Positions 42,214 to 51,333 are shown, counted from the stretch's first letter. The stretch: 64,000 bases of DNA from Pseudomonas taiwanensis DSM 21245 (GCF_000425785.1 NZ_KE384450.1:220545-284544), one strand, 5' to 3'. Notes: generated by a model not told the origin, from the letters alone. Numbers and translations are program-made.

Positions 42214-43014
42214 ATGATCAAGAAATACCTCTCGCGACTGCTGGTCGGTGTCACCGCCCTGGTCGCCGTGACGGCGGCCCAGGCTGGCGCCATCGATGAC
42301 GCGGTCAAGCGTGGCACCCTGCGTGTGGGCATGGACCCCACCTACATGCCGTTCCAGATGACCAACAAGCGCGGCGAAATCATTGGTTTCGAAGTCGATA
42401 TCCTCAAGGCCATGGCCAAGTCCATGGGCGTCAAGCTGGAGACGGTCTCCACCGCCTATGACGGGATCATCCCGGCCCTGCTGACCGACAAGTTCGACAT
42501 GATCGGCAGCGGTATGACCCTGACCCAGGAACGTAACCTGCGCCTGAACTTCAGCGAACCCTTCATTGTCGTGGGCCAGACCCTGCTGATCCGCAAGGAG
42601 TTGGCGGGCGAGATCAAGTCGTACAAAGACCTGAACAACGAGAAGTACCGCATTACCTCCAAGCTTGGCACCACCGGTGAGATGGTCGCCAAGAAGTTGA
42701 TCAGCAAAGCCAAGTACCACGGCTACGACAACGAGCAGGAAGCGGTGATGGACGTGGTCAACGGCAAGGCCGACGCCTTCGTCTATGACGCGCCTTACAA
42801 CGTGGTTGCGGTGGAGAAGGCCGGCGCTGGCAAGCTGCTGTTCCTCGACGAGCCCTTCACCTACGAGCCACTGGCTTTCGGCCTGAAGAAAGGCGACTAC
42901 GACAGCATCAATTTCATCAACAACTTCCTGCACCAGATCAAGCATGACGGGACCTACGATCGTATTCACGACAAGTGGTTCAAGAACAAGGACTGGCTGA
43001 AGGAAATGGAATAA
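42214..43014 (+). CDS. Polar amino-acid ABC transporter, substrate-binding protein
   Basis: 266-aa family 3 periplasmic binding protein. The signal peptide ends at VTAAQA, followed by GAIDDAVKRGTLRVGMDPTYMPFQM and GFEVDILKAMAKSMG, the family 3 opening. Arg in SGMTLTQERNLRLNFSEPF and Asp in DAFVYDAPYN are positioned to bind the alpha-amino and carboxyl groups. Specificity (glutamine, glutamate or another polar amino acid) cannot be fixed from sequence. ATG 42214 follows AGGGGA; a GTG one codon earlier is the alternative. It is first of a three-gene transporter operon. Confidence 0.9.
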   Translation: MIKKYLSRLLVGVTALVAVTAAQAGAIDDAVKRGTLRVGMDPTYMPFQMTNKRGEIIGFEVDILKAMAKSMGVKLETVSTAYDGIIPALLTDKFDMIGSGMTLTQERNLRLNFSEPFIVVGQTLLIRKELAGEIKSYKDLNNEKYRITSKLGTTGEMVAKKLISKAKYHGYDNEQEAVMDVVNGKADAFVYDAPYNVVAVEKAGAGKLLFLDEPFTYEPLAFGLKKGDYDSINFINNFLHQIKHDGTYDRIHDKWFKNKDWLKEME

Positions 43015-43090
43015 GGCCAGGCCACAAGCCCAGGCTTTGACCCCGACGCGCAGGCAAACCCTGCGCGTTCGCATTTACGGAAGTACCCTC

Positions 43091-44053
43091 GTGATCAAAC
43101 ACAAGAAAGCCCAGTGGCCCTGGCATGCGCTGACCGCGCTGGTCCTGGTGGGCCTGGCGTTCAGCCTGTACCTGGCCACCTCGATGATTTCCTACGAGTG
43201 GCGCTGGAACCGCGTGCCGCAATACTTCGCCTACCAGGCCGAAGAAGCCCAGCGCGCCGCCAGCTACGGCACGGTCCAGGACATCGTCGTTTCCGGTGAC
43301 ACCGCGCGTGTCACGCTCAAGGACGAAAACGGCGACCAGCAGGTGCTCGACGTGGCCAAGGACAGCCTGCAACTGAGCCGCGGTGACGATGTCTCCGAAG
43401 GCGATCAGATCGGTGTGACCCGTCACTGGGCAGCCGGTCCTCTGGCGTGGGGCTTGTGGACCACGCTGTGGATTTCTGTGGTTTCCGGGGCACTTGGCCT
43501 GGTGATCGGCTTGTTTGCCGGATTGTGCCGGCTTTCCAGCAACCCGACCCTGCGCGACCTTTCGACGGTCTATGTCGAGTTGGTGCGCGGTACGCCGCTG
43601 TTGGTGCAGATCTTCATCTTCTACTTCTTCATCGGTACGGTGCTCAACCTGTCCCGCGAATTCGCCGGGGTGGCGGCCCTGGCGCTGTTCACCGGCGCCT
43701 ACGTCGCCGAAATCGTCCGTGCCGGCGTACAGTCGATCGCCAAAGGCCAGAACGAAGCTGCGCGCTCGCTGGGCCTGAACGCCAGCCAGTCGATGCGTCA
43801 CGTGATCCTGCCTCAGGCATTCAAGCGCGTGCTGCCGCCCTTGGCCGGGCAGTTCATCAGCCTGGTCAAGGACACCTCGCTGGTTTCGGTGATCGCCATC
43901 ACCGAACTGACCAAGAGTGGCCGCGAGGCCATTACCACCTCGTTCTCGACCTTCGAGATCTGGTTCTGCGTGGCAGGCCTTTACCTGCTGATCAACCTGC
44001 CGCTGTCGCACCTGGCCAGCCGGCTCGAGCGGAGGCTTGCGCAAAGTGATTGA
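43091..44053 (+). CDS. Polar amino-acid ABC transporter permease with extra periplasmic segment
   Basis: 320-aa HisM/GlnP-type permease (HEQRO family). The usual EAA loop is EAARSLGLNASQSMRHVILPQAF, and ELVRGTPLLVQIF is typical. Unusually, about 85 residues lie between TM1 (residues 9-31) and the permease core (from about residue 117). This stretch (YEWRWNRVPQYFAYQAEE to VTRHWAAG) looks soluble and beta-rich. Start GTG 43091 has GGAAG upstream; a TTG 54 nt earlier is less likely. The 3' end overlaps the ATPase gene. Confidence 0.87.
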   Translation: MIKHKKAQWPWHALTALVLVGLAFSLYLATSMISYEWRWNRVPQYFAYQAEEAQRAASYGTVQDIVVSGDTARVTLKDENGDQQVLDVAKDSLQLSRGDDVSEGDQIGVTRHWAAGPLAWGLWTTLWISVVSGALGLVIGLFAGLCRLSSNPTLRDLSTVYVELVRGTPLLVQIFIFYFFIGTVLNLSREFAGVAALALFTGAYVAEIVRAGVQSIAKGQNEAARSLGLNASQSMRHVILPQAFKRVLPPLAGQFISLVKDTSLVSVIAITELTKSGREAITTSFSTFEIWFCVAGLYLLINLPLSHLASRLERRLAQSD

Positions 44054-44780
44054 AGTTCGTGACCTGTTGAAAGTCTTCGACACGCGTGGCCAAGTGGTGC
44101 GCGCGGTGGACAAGGTGACCACGCACGTGGCCAAGGGCGAAGTGGTGGTGGTGCTGGGCCCTTCGGGGTCGGGCAAGTCGACCTTCCTGCGTTGCCTCAA
44201 CGGCCTGGAGCACTTCGACGACGGCCACGTGGCCATCGACGGCCTGCAGCTGGACGACCCGAAGACCGACATCAACGCCTACCGCCGTGAAGTCGGCATG
44301 GTGTTCCAGCATTTCAACCTGTTCCCGCACATGACCGTGCTCGAGAACCTGTGCCTTGCCCAGAAAGTCGTGCGCAAGCGTGGCAAGGCCGAGCGCGAGG
44401 CCAAGGCCCGGGCATTGCTGGAGAAGGTCGGGATCGCGCAGAAAGCCAACGAGTATCCGTCCCGGCTCTCGGGCGGCCAGCAGCAGCGGGTGGCGATTGC
44501 CCGGGCGTTGGCCATGGAGCCCAAAGTGATGCTGTTCGACGAACCGACCTCGGCGCTTGACCCGGAAATGGTCGGTGAAGTTCTCGATGTCATGAAGACC
44601 CTGGCCCAGGAGGGCATGACGATGGTCTGCGTGACCCACGAGATGGGCTTTGCCCGGGAAGTGGCGGATCGGGTGCTGTTCTTCGATCACGGCAAGCTGC
44701 TGGAAGATTCGTCGCCAGCGGAGTTCTTCGCATCGCCTAAGGACCCACGGGCACAGGCGTTTCTGCGGCAGGTGCTGTAA
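44046..44780 (+). CDS. Polar amino-acid ABC transporter ATP-binding protein
   Basis: 244-aa GlnQ/HisP-class ATPase. Walker A is GPSGSGKST, the Q-loop is MVFQHFNLFPH, the signature is LSGGQQQR, Walker B is VMLFDEPTSALDP and the H-loop is VCVTHEMGFA. GTG 44046 is chosen because GGAGG (44031-44035) is well placed for it and too close to the alternative TTG at 44037. It completes the transporter; a REP pair follows. Confidence 0.92.
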   Translation: MIEVRDLLKVFDTRGQVVRAVDKVTTHVAKGEVVVVLGPSGSGKSTFLRCLNGLEHFDDGHVAIDGLQLDDPKTDINAYRREVGMVFQHFNLFPHMTVLENLCLAQKVVRKRGKAEREAKARALLEKVGIAQKANEYPSRLSGGQQQRVAIARALAMEPKVMLFDEPTSALDPEMVGEVLDVMKTLAQEGMTMVCVTHEMGFAREVADRVLFFDHGKLLEDSSPAEFFASPKDPRAQAFLRQVL

Positions 44781-44841
44781 CTGCGGGGCGCGTGATGCAG
44801 GTCATGCGCTTGCCGGGGGTGCTTCAGCGTTTATCCGACCA

Positions 44842-44989
44842 AGCGCCGCCCTCGCGGCGCATGGCGAGCGAGGCTCCTACGTTCGTTTCTGGCCAATTGA
44901 CAGAGGCGCGCGCAGTTCGCGCAGGGAAAACTGGCCCGAAACAGCCGTAGGAGCGAGCCTCGCTCGCGATGCGCCGCGCGAGCGGCGCT
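44842..44989. repeat. Inverted pair of REP elements
   Basis: Copies at 44842-44894 (GGCGAGCGAGGCTCCTACG) and 44931-44989 (CGTAGGAGCGAGCCTCGCTC) face each other, with flanking GGCCAATT and CTGGCCCGAA. They occupy the convergent gap after the transporter operon. They are of the same subfamily as the glnA-thiI pair. Confidence 0.82.
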
Positions 44990-45034
44990 CGATTCACGCA
45001 ACACCTCAAGACTCAAGACCGGCGCCGCAACCTC

Positions 45035-46978
45035 TCAAAGGCTGAACCGCCCCACCATCCCCCTCAGCTGTCGCCCCAACTGCTCCAGCTCACCACTGGA
45101 CGCTGCGGTCTGCTCGCTCGCCGTACTGGTCTGGTCCGACGCATCGCGGACGTTGATCACGCTGCGGTTGATCTGCTCGGCCACCACGCTCTGTTCTTCG
45201 CTGGCCGTGGCGATCTGCTGATTCATGCCCTGGATACTCGAGACGGTATCGGTGATTTGACTCAACGCACAACCTGCCTTGCGACTCAACTCGACGCTTT
45301 GCTCGGTCAGGAGCTTGCTGCTGTCGAGCAGTGTGGTGACCTCATCGGTCCCGCTGTGCAGGTTCTCGATCAGTTGCTCGATTTCTTCGGTCGATTGCTG
45401 GGTGCGCTGGGCTAATCCGCGCACTTCGTCGGCGACCACGGCAAAACCGCGACCGGCCTCCCCAGCGCGGGCCGCCTCGATGGCCGCGTTCAGCGCGAGC
45501 AGGTTGGTTTGCTCGGAAACCGACTTGATCACATCGAGAATGCTGCCGATCCGCTCGCTTTCTCCGGCAAGGTGCTGCATGGCGGCCAGGCAGCGGTCCA
45601 TTTGCCCCGCCAGTTGCTCGATGCGACCAATGGCTTGCGCCACCACCTGATCGCCCAGCTGTGCCTGGTGATCGGCGTTGGTGGCCGCCAGCGAGGCCTG
45701 TTCGGCATTCTGTGCCACCTCTTGCACGGTCGCGCTCATCTGGTTCATGGCCGTGGCCACCTGGTCGGTTTCCTCGCGTTGCTGATTGATCCGTTGCTTG
45801 GTGTCTTCGCTGCTGGCAGCCAGCTGTGTCGCGGCCTGGGACAGGTGGCTGACGCCCTGGTCGATACCGCCGATCAGCTCACGGAGGCTGATGGTCATCT
45901 CGCGCATGCTCGCTTGGAGTTGCCCCATTTCGTCGCGCCGTTGTACTGGCTCCAGTTGACTGAGGTCGCCACGGGCGATGCGTGCAGCCAAGGCCAGGGT
46001 CTGGCGCAGGGGTTGGGTGATCTGCAAGGTGATCAACCAGCCGGCCACCACGCCCACCACCAAAGCCAGCATGGCGACGCTAGTAAGCAGCGAACGGGCC
46101 GCCAGAGCCTCGCTGTCTCGCTGCTCGATCTTTCTCTGGCTCAGTTCCAGACTGGTGGCGCCCAGCTCATCGCCCATTGTTTCCATGCGCTCCTGCAGTT
46201 GCTCGACAGCCAGGGCAGCGTTGCGGTATTCGTTCAAGCTGGTCCGGTACTTGGCCAGTTCGACGCCGGGCTGCTCTCTCAATGCGCGGGATAGCCCTAG
46301 GGGAGCAAGGCCGACAAGCAACTGGGCGAGGCCTTTGTCGGCCGCATCCAGTGCTGAGTCCCCGACCTTGGCGAAGTCACTGAGCGGCGAGAAGGTGTAG
46401 GCCGGCATCTGGCTCTGCTGGTTGGCCCCATCTATGTGCCGGCCAAGCGTGTCCATCAGCCCCAGTACGCTTGCTTGCTGGCTGTCGGCAGGCATTTTCA
46501 GCAAGGCCTGGGTCTGTAGCTCGTCGATTACCTCGCTGAGTGTCTGCTCCTGCATCGCCATGGCCTGGCGTAGCGTCTGGCGGCTCTCGACCGTGCGTTG
46601 CAGGGTGGCGAAATCCTCGCGCAGACGCTGCAACTGCTGCAGCTTCTGCGTGAGCATCTGGCGTGAGGCATCCACGCCACTGCGCTGATGCAGGGTGGTC
46701 AGCATGCTTTCGAGTTGTTCGAGTATCTGCCCGATGCGGGCCTTGCTGGTGTCGTCGCTGAGGACACGGTAGGTAATGCGCTCGGCGCGCAGGTCCTTGA
46801 CCAGGTCGTTGATCAGGCCGATTTCACTGAGCTGTTCCGAGCGCTCGATGGCGCCGTCCAAGGCGGTCCAGCCGGTGACGGTGGTGGTCAGGGTAAGCAG
46901 CAGGACCACGGCGAAGCCCATGGCGAGCTTCGCGGCGACGCTGATGTTGCCGAGCTTGCGATTGAGGTAGCCGAACAT
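45035..46978 (-). CDS. Methyl-accepting chemotaxis protein with helical bimodular-type ligand domain
   Basis: 647-aa chemoreceptor. TM1 is at about residues 16-38, with an all-helical periplasmic domain of about 255 residues (the size and helix pattern of HBM domains such as McpS/McpQ). TM2 is near 295-315, then HAMP and the signalling domain with EAARAGEAGRGFAVVADEVRGLA. Ligands of characterised HBM receptors are organic acids; the ligand here is unknown. A FliA-type promoter lies about 60 nt upstream. It stands directly downstream of a paralogue in the same orientation. Confidence 0.88.
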   Translation of the reverse strand: MFGYLNRKLGNISVAAKLAMGFAVVLLLTLTTTVTGWTALDGAIERSEQLSEIGLINDLVKDLRAERITYRVLSDDTSKARIGQILEQLESMLTTLHQRSGVDASRQMLTQKLQQLQRLREDFATLQRTVESRQTLRQAMAMQEQTLSEVIDELQTQALLKMPADSQQASVLGLMDTLGRHIDGANQQSQMPAYTFSPLSDFAKVGDSALDAADKGLAQLLVGLAPLGLSRALREQPGVELAKYRTSLNEYRNAALAVEQLQERMETMGDELGATSLELSQRKIEQRDSEALAARSLLTSVAMLALVVGVVAGWLITLQITQPLRQTLALAARIARGDLSQLEPVQRRDEMGQLQASMREMTISLRELIGGIDQGVSHLSQAATQLAASSEDTKQRINQQREETDQVATAMNQMSATVQEVAQNAEQASLAATNADHQAQLGDQVVAQAIGRIEQLAGQMDRCLAAMQHLAGESERIGSILDVIKSVSEQTNLLALNAAIEAARAGEAGRGFAVVADEVRGLAQRTQQSTEEIEQLIENLHSGTDEVTTLLDSSKLLTEQSVELSRKAGCALSQITDTVSSIQGMNQQIATASEEQSVVAEQINRSVINVRDASDQTSTASEQTAASSGELEQLGRQLRGMVGRFSL

Positions 46979-47038
46979 GTTGAGTCTCCGTGCGATTGAG
47001 AGGGGGATGAGGGCGCATTGCCAGCATCACACCTCTGC

Positions 47039-47066
47039 CAATCGGCAGCGGAGCTGTAGGACTTGA
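47039..47066 (-). promoter_or_regulatory. FliA (sigma-28) promoter of the 45035-46978 chemoreceptor
   Basis: On the minus strand TCAAGTCC, 12 nt, GCCGATTG, close to the Pseudomonas FliA pattern TCAAG...GCCGATA. It ends about 60 nt before the start codon. Confidence 0.65.
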
Positions 47067-47113
47067 CCTGAAAATCAGGTAGGAAATTTCACCGCAGCAT
47101 GCAAGAAAATTCT

Positions 47114-47163
47114 GCCTGTACTGGCCTCCGCACGGGACTACCCCCGAAGAGGCCAGTACAGGC
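47114..47163 (-). terminator. Hairpin downstream of the 47178-49094 chemoreceptor
   Basis: A 15-bp perfect stem (GCCTGTACTGGCCTC at 47114-47128 with its complement at 47149-47163) and a 20-nt loop. On the minus strand it is followed by AGAATTTTC. It separates the two chemoreceptor transcription units. Confidence 0.6.
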
Positions 47164-47177
47164 GCCCCCCGGGCAGC

Positions 47178-49094
47178 CTAGAGCCTGAACCGCCCCACCA
47201 ACCCTTGCAGGTGCGTACCCAGGCGTGCCAGTTCCACGCTGGAGCTGGCTGTTTCCTCGCTCGCCGCCGAGGTCTGGTCGGAGATGTCCCGCACATTCAT
47301 CACGCTGCGGTTGATCTCCTCGGCCACGGCGCTTTGCTGCTCGGCAGCCGTGGCGATTTGCTGGTTCATCGCCTGGATCGACGACACGGTGCGGGTGATG
47401 GTCTCGAGCGAGCTGCCGGCACGGCGGGTCAGTTCGACACTGCTGTCGGTGAGTCCGCGGCTGCTGTCCATGACGTTGGCCACGCGCTCGGTGCCACTTT
47501 GCAGGCCGGCGATCAGCTCTTCGATCTCTTCGGTCGACTGCTGAGTGCGCTGGGCAAGGCTGCGTACCTCGTCAGCGACCACGGCGAATCCGCGCCCGGC
47601 TTCGCCTGCGCGGGCCGCTTCGATGGCGGCGTTCAGGGCCAGCAAATTGGTCTGCTGTGCCACCGACTTGATCACGTCCAGCACGCTGCCGATCTTGTCG
47701 CTCTCGGCCTTCAACTGGTTCATGGCTTCGCTGGAATTGACCACCTCGTTGGCCAGACGCTCGATCTGGGCAATGGCTTCGCCGACCACCCGATCACCCT
47801 CACGGGCCTGCTGGTCGGCCATGACTGCCGCTTCCGACGCCTGCTCGGCGTTACGCGCCACTTCGTGAACAGTGGCCGACATTTCGTTCATGGCCGTCGC
47901 AACCTGGTCGGTCTCGACCTTCTGGTTGCTGACCCCGGCGCTGGTCTGTTCCGTGACAGCCGACAGCTCCTCGGCGGCACTGGCGATCTGGGTGACGCCG
48001 TCGCCTATACCGCCGATCAGCTCTCGCAGGCTCTTGGTCATGCGCTGCATGGTCGCTTGCAGTTGGCCAAGCTCGTCGCGGCGATCGACCGGCAGATCGT
48101 GGCGCAGGTCTCCATCGGCCACGCGCTCGGCGGCGGTCAGCGTATTGCGCAGCGGAATGATGATTTGACGGGTGATGACCCAGGCGGCCAGCACGCCCAA
48201 CAGCAGAGCCAGGCCCGTTGCGGCGGCCAGCATCATCTTGGCCTGGCGAGTGCCGGCATTACGCACGTCAGTCTGCGAAACCGTCATTGCCTGGCTGGCC
48301 TGCAGCAACACCGTGCCTTGCTCAGCCATGCGTTGCAGGGCCTGTTCGCTGGCCGCCTGGGCAGTACCGAACTGGCTGACCGCATCGCGGTAGCCCGCCA
48401 GCGCGGTGGCTGCGTCGTCGAGGCTGGAGGCGTGTTCGGCGCCCACTTTGGCAGGCAGTGCCTTGAGTTCGGCCATGGCCTGGTCGATAGCTTGCAGAGC
48501 GGTCTGCTGGAAGTCGGCATTGCCGCTGTAGGTGTAGCCCCGTACCTGGAAGCGCGCTTGCTGCAGCAGGGCGCTGACTTCAACGGCGTACTGGTACTGG
48601 TTGATGTCGCCGCCTTGCAGCAGGCGCTGCTGGACCTTGCCGATCAGGTCGGCAGCCTTGTCGGCACTGTCACCCAGCACGCTGCGGCTGGCTTCGCGGC
48701 GTTGGCTGGACTGCTTGAGCTGGTTGAAAGCCTGCTGGTACTGGCGAACGGCTTCCTGTTGTTGTTCCAGGCGCTGGCGATCGACTGGCTGTTCGATCTG
48801 GCCGAGCATCAGTTGCACCTGGCGCTCCAGGTTCGTCAGGGACTTTTCCAGCTCGCCGATGGAGGTCTCATCACGTTTGCGCTCATAGTGCTGGCGCGCG
48901 ATGCGTAGTTCCTGGGTGTACTGGTAGATCACGGAAATATTGCCTAGCTTGTCGCCACGGTCGATGACGCTGTCCAGGCCTTTCCAACCGGTCAGCGTGA
49001 TAGCCAGGGTCAGCAGCAGCACCAGCCCGAACCCCAGCCCCAATTTGCGATTGACGCTCATATTTCCCAGCGATTGGGCAAACCAACGGTACAT
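47178..49094 (-). CDS. Methyl-accepting chemotaxis protein, HBM type (McpQ/McpS-like)
   Basis: 638-aa chemoreceptor with TM1 at about 18-38, a helical periplasmic domain (about 40-290), TM2 (about 293-313), HAMP, and the signalling domain with EAARAGEAGRGFAVVADEVRSLA. The N-terminal stretch LGFGLVLLLTLAITLTGWKGL and the all-helix sensor resemble the HBM receptors McpS and McpQ of P. putida. From memory, the citrate receptor McpQ lies next to rsmE in KT2440, as here, so citrate or a related acid is a reasonable guess, not a demonstration. A FliA-type promoter stands about 50 nt upstream. Confidence 0.88.
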   Translation of the reverse strand: MYRWFAQSLGNMSVNRKLGLGFGLVLLLTLAITLTGWKGLDSVIDRGDKLGNISVIYQYTQELRIARQHYERKRDETSIGELEKSLTNLERQVQLMLGQIEQPVDRQRLEQQQEAVRQYQQAFNQLKQSSQRREASRSVLGDSADKAADLIGKVQQRLLQGGDINQYQYAVEVSALLQQARFQVRGYTYSGNADFQQTALQAIDQAMAELKALPAKVGAEHASSLDDAATALAGYRDAVSQFGTAQAASEQALQRMAEQGTVLLQASQAMTVSQTDVRNAGTRQAKMMLAAATGLALLLGVLAAWVITRQIIIPLRNTLTAAERVADGDLRHDLPVDRRDELGQLQATMQRMTKSLRELIGGIGDGVTQIASAAEELSAVTEQTSAGVSNQKVETDQVATAMNEMSATVHEVARNAEQASEAAVMADQQAREGDRVVGEAIAQIERLANEVVNSSEAMNQLKAESDKIGSVLDVIKSVAQQTNLLALNAAIEAARAGEAGRGFAVVADEVRSLAQRTQQSTEEIEELIAGLQSGTERVANVMDSSRGLTDSSVELTRRAGSSLETITRTVSSIQAMNQQIATAAEQQSAVAEEINRSVMNVRDISDQTSAASEETASSSVELARLGTHLQGLVGRFRL

Positions 49095-49144
49095 GATCGA
49101 CTCCCCGGTTAACTCGCAACACGGATTATTGTTGTGTTGTTAAA

Positions 49145-49171
49145 CCATCGGCCTGCGCGGAGGAAACTTGA
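49145..49171 (-). promoter_or_regulatory. FliA (sigma-28) promoter of the 47178-49094 chemoreceptor
   Basis: On the minus strand TCAAGTTT, 11 nt, GCCGATGG, an excellent match to flagellar/chemotaxis promoters. It lies about 50 nt upstream of the ATG at 49094. Confidence 0.75.
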
Positions 49172-49196
49172 TGGGCAGAAATATCTGACTTAACTG

Positions 49197-49904
49197 TCAG
49201 AATATTCGCGATAACAGTGCAGTGACGGCAGTTTCGACTCGCAGGATGCGGTCACCCAGTTGCACAGGTGTCAGCCCGGCCTTGCCCAAGAGCTCGATTT
49301 CATAGGGAATCCAGCCGCCTTCAGGGCCGATGGCCAGTGTCACGGGGCCTTCGACAGCGCGTGGGCACGCCGGGTAAGGGCCAGGATGACCGACCAGGCC
49401 AAGGGTGTTTTCGACGATGGCTGGCAGGCGGTCTTCGACGAACGGCTTGAAGCGCTTCTCGATGATGATCTCGGGCAGCACCGTGTCGCGGGCCTGCTCA
49501 AGGCCGAGGATGAGGTTTTCGCGGATGCTGTCGGGGTGCAGGAAAGGCGTTTGCCAGAAGCTTTTCTCGACCTTGTAGCTGTTGACCAGGACCAACCGGG
49601 GCACGCCAAGGGTGGCAACGGTCTGGAACAGCCGGCGCAGCATCTTCGGCCGTGGCACGGCCAGCACCAGGGTCAATGGCAGCTTGGCCGGTGGCGGCTG
49701 GTCGAAGCTGACGTCCAGCTCCGCCTGGTGTTTCTCCAGGCGGACCACTGTCGCTTTGCCCATCAGGCCACCGATACGTCCGACGCGCAGGGTATCCCCC
49801 ACCGCGACCCGGTGGATCTCCTGCATGTGGGTGAAACGGCGGTCGGCCAGGACGACGCGGTCGGCCGAAACGAAGTCGGCCTCCTCCAGTAACAGCAGGT
49901 TCAC
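49197..49904 (-). CDS. rsmE: 16S rRNA m3U1498 methyltransferase RsmE
   Basis: 235-aa SPOUT-class methyltransferase. A PUA-like N-terminal domain (about 1-70, FTHMQEIHRVAVGDTLRVG) precedes the trefoil-knot domain with IGPEGGWIPYEIELL and LGDRILRVETAVTALL, which bind S-adenosylmethionine and U1498. Its start overlaps the tatC stop by 4 nt. It is the last gene of the long leftward ubiE-to-rsmE train. Confidence 0.95.
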   Translation of the reverse strand: MNLLLLEEADFVSADRVVLADRRFTHMQEIHRVAVGDTLRVGRIGGLMGKATVVRLEKHQAELDVSFDQPPPAKLPLTLVLAVPRPKMLRRLFQTVATLGVPRLVLVNSYKVEKSFWQTPFLHPDSIRENLILGLEQARDTVLPEIIIEKRFKPFVEDRLPAIVENTLGLVGHPGPYPACPRAVEGPVTLAIGPEGGWIPYEIELLGKAGLTPVQLGDRILRVETAVTALLSRIF

Positions 49905-50689
49905 GATTGCGTCGCTGGCGGTTGGTCGTTGTGGTCGTCTGCGGCTTCGTTCTCGTGGCCGCGTTTACGGATCAGGCTGCCACACAGCACGCCGATCTCG
50001 AACAGCAGCCACATGGGGACCGCCAGCAAGGTCTGGGAGAAGATATCCGGTGGCGTCAGGACCATGCCGACCACGAAGCAGCCGATGATCACGTAGGGGC
50101 GGATCTTCTTCAGGTACTTCACGTCGACCACGCCGATCCACACCAGCAGCACCACGGCCACTGGGATCTCGAAGGCGACGCCGAAGGCGAAGAACAGCGT
50201 CATGACGAAATCCAGGTAACTGGCAATGTCCGTCATCATCGACACGCCTTCCGGCGTGGCGCTGGCGAAGAAACCGAAGATCAGCGGGAACACCAGGAAA
50301 TAGGCGAAGGCCATGCCGGCATAGAACAGCAGGATGCTCGACACCAGCAATGGGATAGCGATGCGCTTTTCATGGCGGTACAGCCCTGGCGCGATGAAGC
50401 CCCAGATCTGCTGGAGGATGAACGGGATCGCCAGGAACAGCGAGACGATCATGGTCAGTTTGAACGGCGTCAGGAACGGCGAAGCCACGTCGGTGGCGAT
50501 CATCGTCGCATTGGCTGGCAGGTGTTCGCGCAGCGGGGCCGAGACCAGGGTGTAGATCTGCTGGGCGAACGAGAACAGCCCGGCAAAGATCAGGAAGATG
50601 ACCGCCACGCAGCGCAGCAGGCGGGTACGCAGTTCAGTCAGGTGCGAAACCAGCGGCATCGGCTGGTCGTGTTCCGGATTTTCGCTCAT
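49901..50689 (-). CDS. tatC: Twin-arginine translocase subunit TatC
   Basis: 262-aa inner-membrane protein with six helices, the core receptor for twin-arginine signal peptides. Conserved features are the N-terminal PLVSHLTELRTRLLR, the periplasmic FLTPFKLTMIVSLFLAIPF loop, and a C-terminal cytosolic tail rich in acidic residues and Asn/Gln. It overlaps tatB by 4 nt and rsmE by 4 nt, implying tight translational coupling. Confidence 0.97.
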   Translation of the reverse strand: MSENPEHDQPMPLVSHLTELRTRLLRCVAVIFLIFAGLFSFAQQIYTLVSAPLREHLPANATMIATDVASPFLTPFKLTMIVSLFLAIPFILQQIWGFIAPGLYRHEKRIAIPLLVSSILLFYAGMAFAYFLVFPLIFGFFASATPEGVSMMTDIASYLDFVMTLFFAFGVAFEIPVAVVLLVWIGVVDVKYLKKIRPYVIIGCFVVGMVLTPPDIFSQTLLAVPMWLLFEIGVLCGSLIRKRGHENEAADDHNDQPPATQS

Positions 50690-51057
50690 GGGGCTCGCGG
50701 CGGTTGGGGCTGTTCGGACGTTTCCGGCGCACCGCCGGAGGTTACAGGCGTTGTCGCGGCTGCGGCGGGCGGTTGGCCAGGCGCGGCGGTCGGCGGCTGA
50801 GCGGGCGGCGTCTGTGGGTTGAGGATGCGCCGTGCTTCCTGCTCCATCTGCAGGATGTGCTCGTTGTGCAGCTGGCGGCGGATGTCGTCGGCGCCGATTT
50901 CACGCTCGACTTCCATCTTGATGCTGTTGAAGCTGCGCTTGAGGCGGCCGATCCACAGCCCAGCGGTACGGGCGGCGCCGGGCAAGCGCTCGGGTCCGAG
51001 CACCAGCAGGGCAACCAGGCCGACGAGCAGCAACTCGCTGAAGCTGATGCCGAACAT
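50686..51057 (-). CDS. tatB: Sec-independent translocase protein TatB
   Basis: 123-aa membrane-anchored protein: a short N-terminal helix (MFGISFSELLLVGLVALLVLGPERLPGA, with the Glu and Gly-Pro of TatB), an amphipathic helix with AGLWIGRLKRSFNSIK, then a charged helix and a Pro/Ala-rich tail. With TatC it recognises substrates. It follows tatA after 3 nt. Confidence 0.96.
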   Translation of the reverse strand: MFGISFSELLLVGLVALLVLGPERLPGAARTAGLWIGRLKRSFNSIKMEVEREIGADDIRRQLHNEHILQMEQEARRILNPQTPPAQPPTAAPGQPPAAAATTPVTSGGAPETSEQPQPPRAP

Positions 51058-51060
51058 GGG

Positions 51061-51333
51061 TCAGTCTTTCCGTTGCGGCTCTTGGACCGGCTGGGCCTGG
51101 CCCTCGATGGTCTGGCCCTGAGCTTGTTGCGGCGCGCTTTGCACCGGCGGCACGGGTTGGGCTGGGGGAGGCGTCTGTTCGGCTGGCTTGTTCTCTTCTT
51201 CGTTCATGGCCTTGCGAAAGCCCTTGATCGACTCGCCAAGGTCGCTGCCGAAGTTCTTCAGCTTCTTGGTGCCGAAGACCAGGACTACGACGACCAGCAG
51301 GACAATCCAGTGTTTCCAGTCAAAAATACCCAT
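51061..51333 (-). CDS. tatA: Sec-independent translocase protein TatA
   Basis: 90-aa pore-forming subunit. The transmembrane helix is WKHWIVLLVVVVLVFGTKKL, followed by the amphipathic helix LKNFGSDLGESIKGFRKAM and a Pro/Gln-rich flexible tail. It is first of tatABC. A REP pair separates it from hisE upstream, so tat expression may be partly uncoupled from hisIE. Confidence 0.96.
   Translation of the reverse strand: MGIFDWKHWIVLLVVVVLVFGTKKLKNFGSDLGESIKGFRKAMNEEENKPAEQTPPPAQPVPPVQSAPQQAQGQTIEGQAQPVQEPQRKD

Noticed and set aside
43037..43090. TTG start for the amino-acid permease
   Set aside because: Adds 18 Arg-rich residues with no ribosome-binding site; the GTG at 43091 has GGAAG at proper distance.
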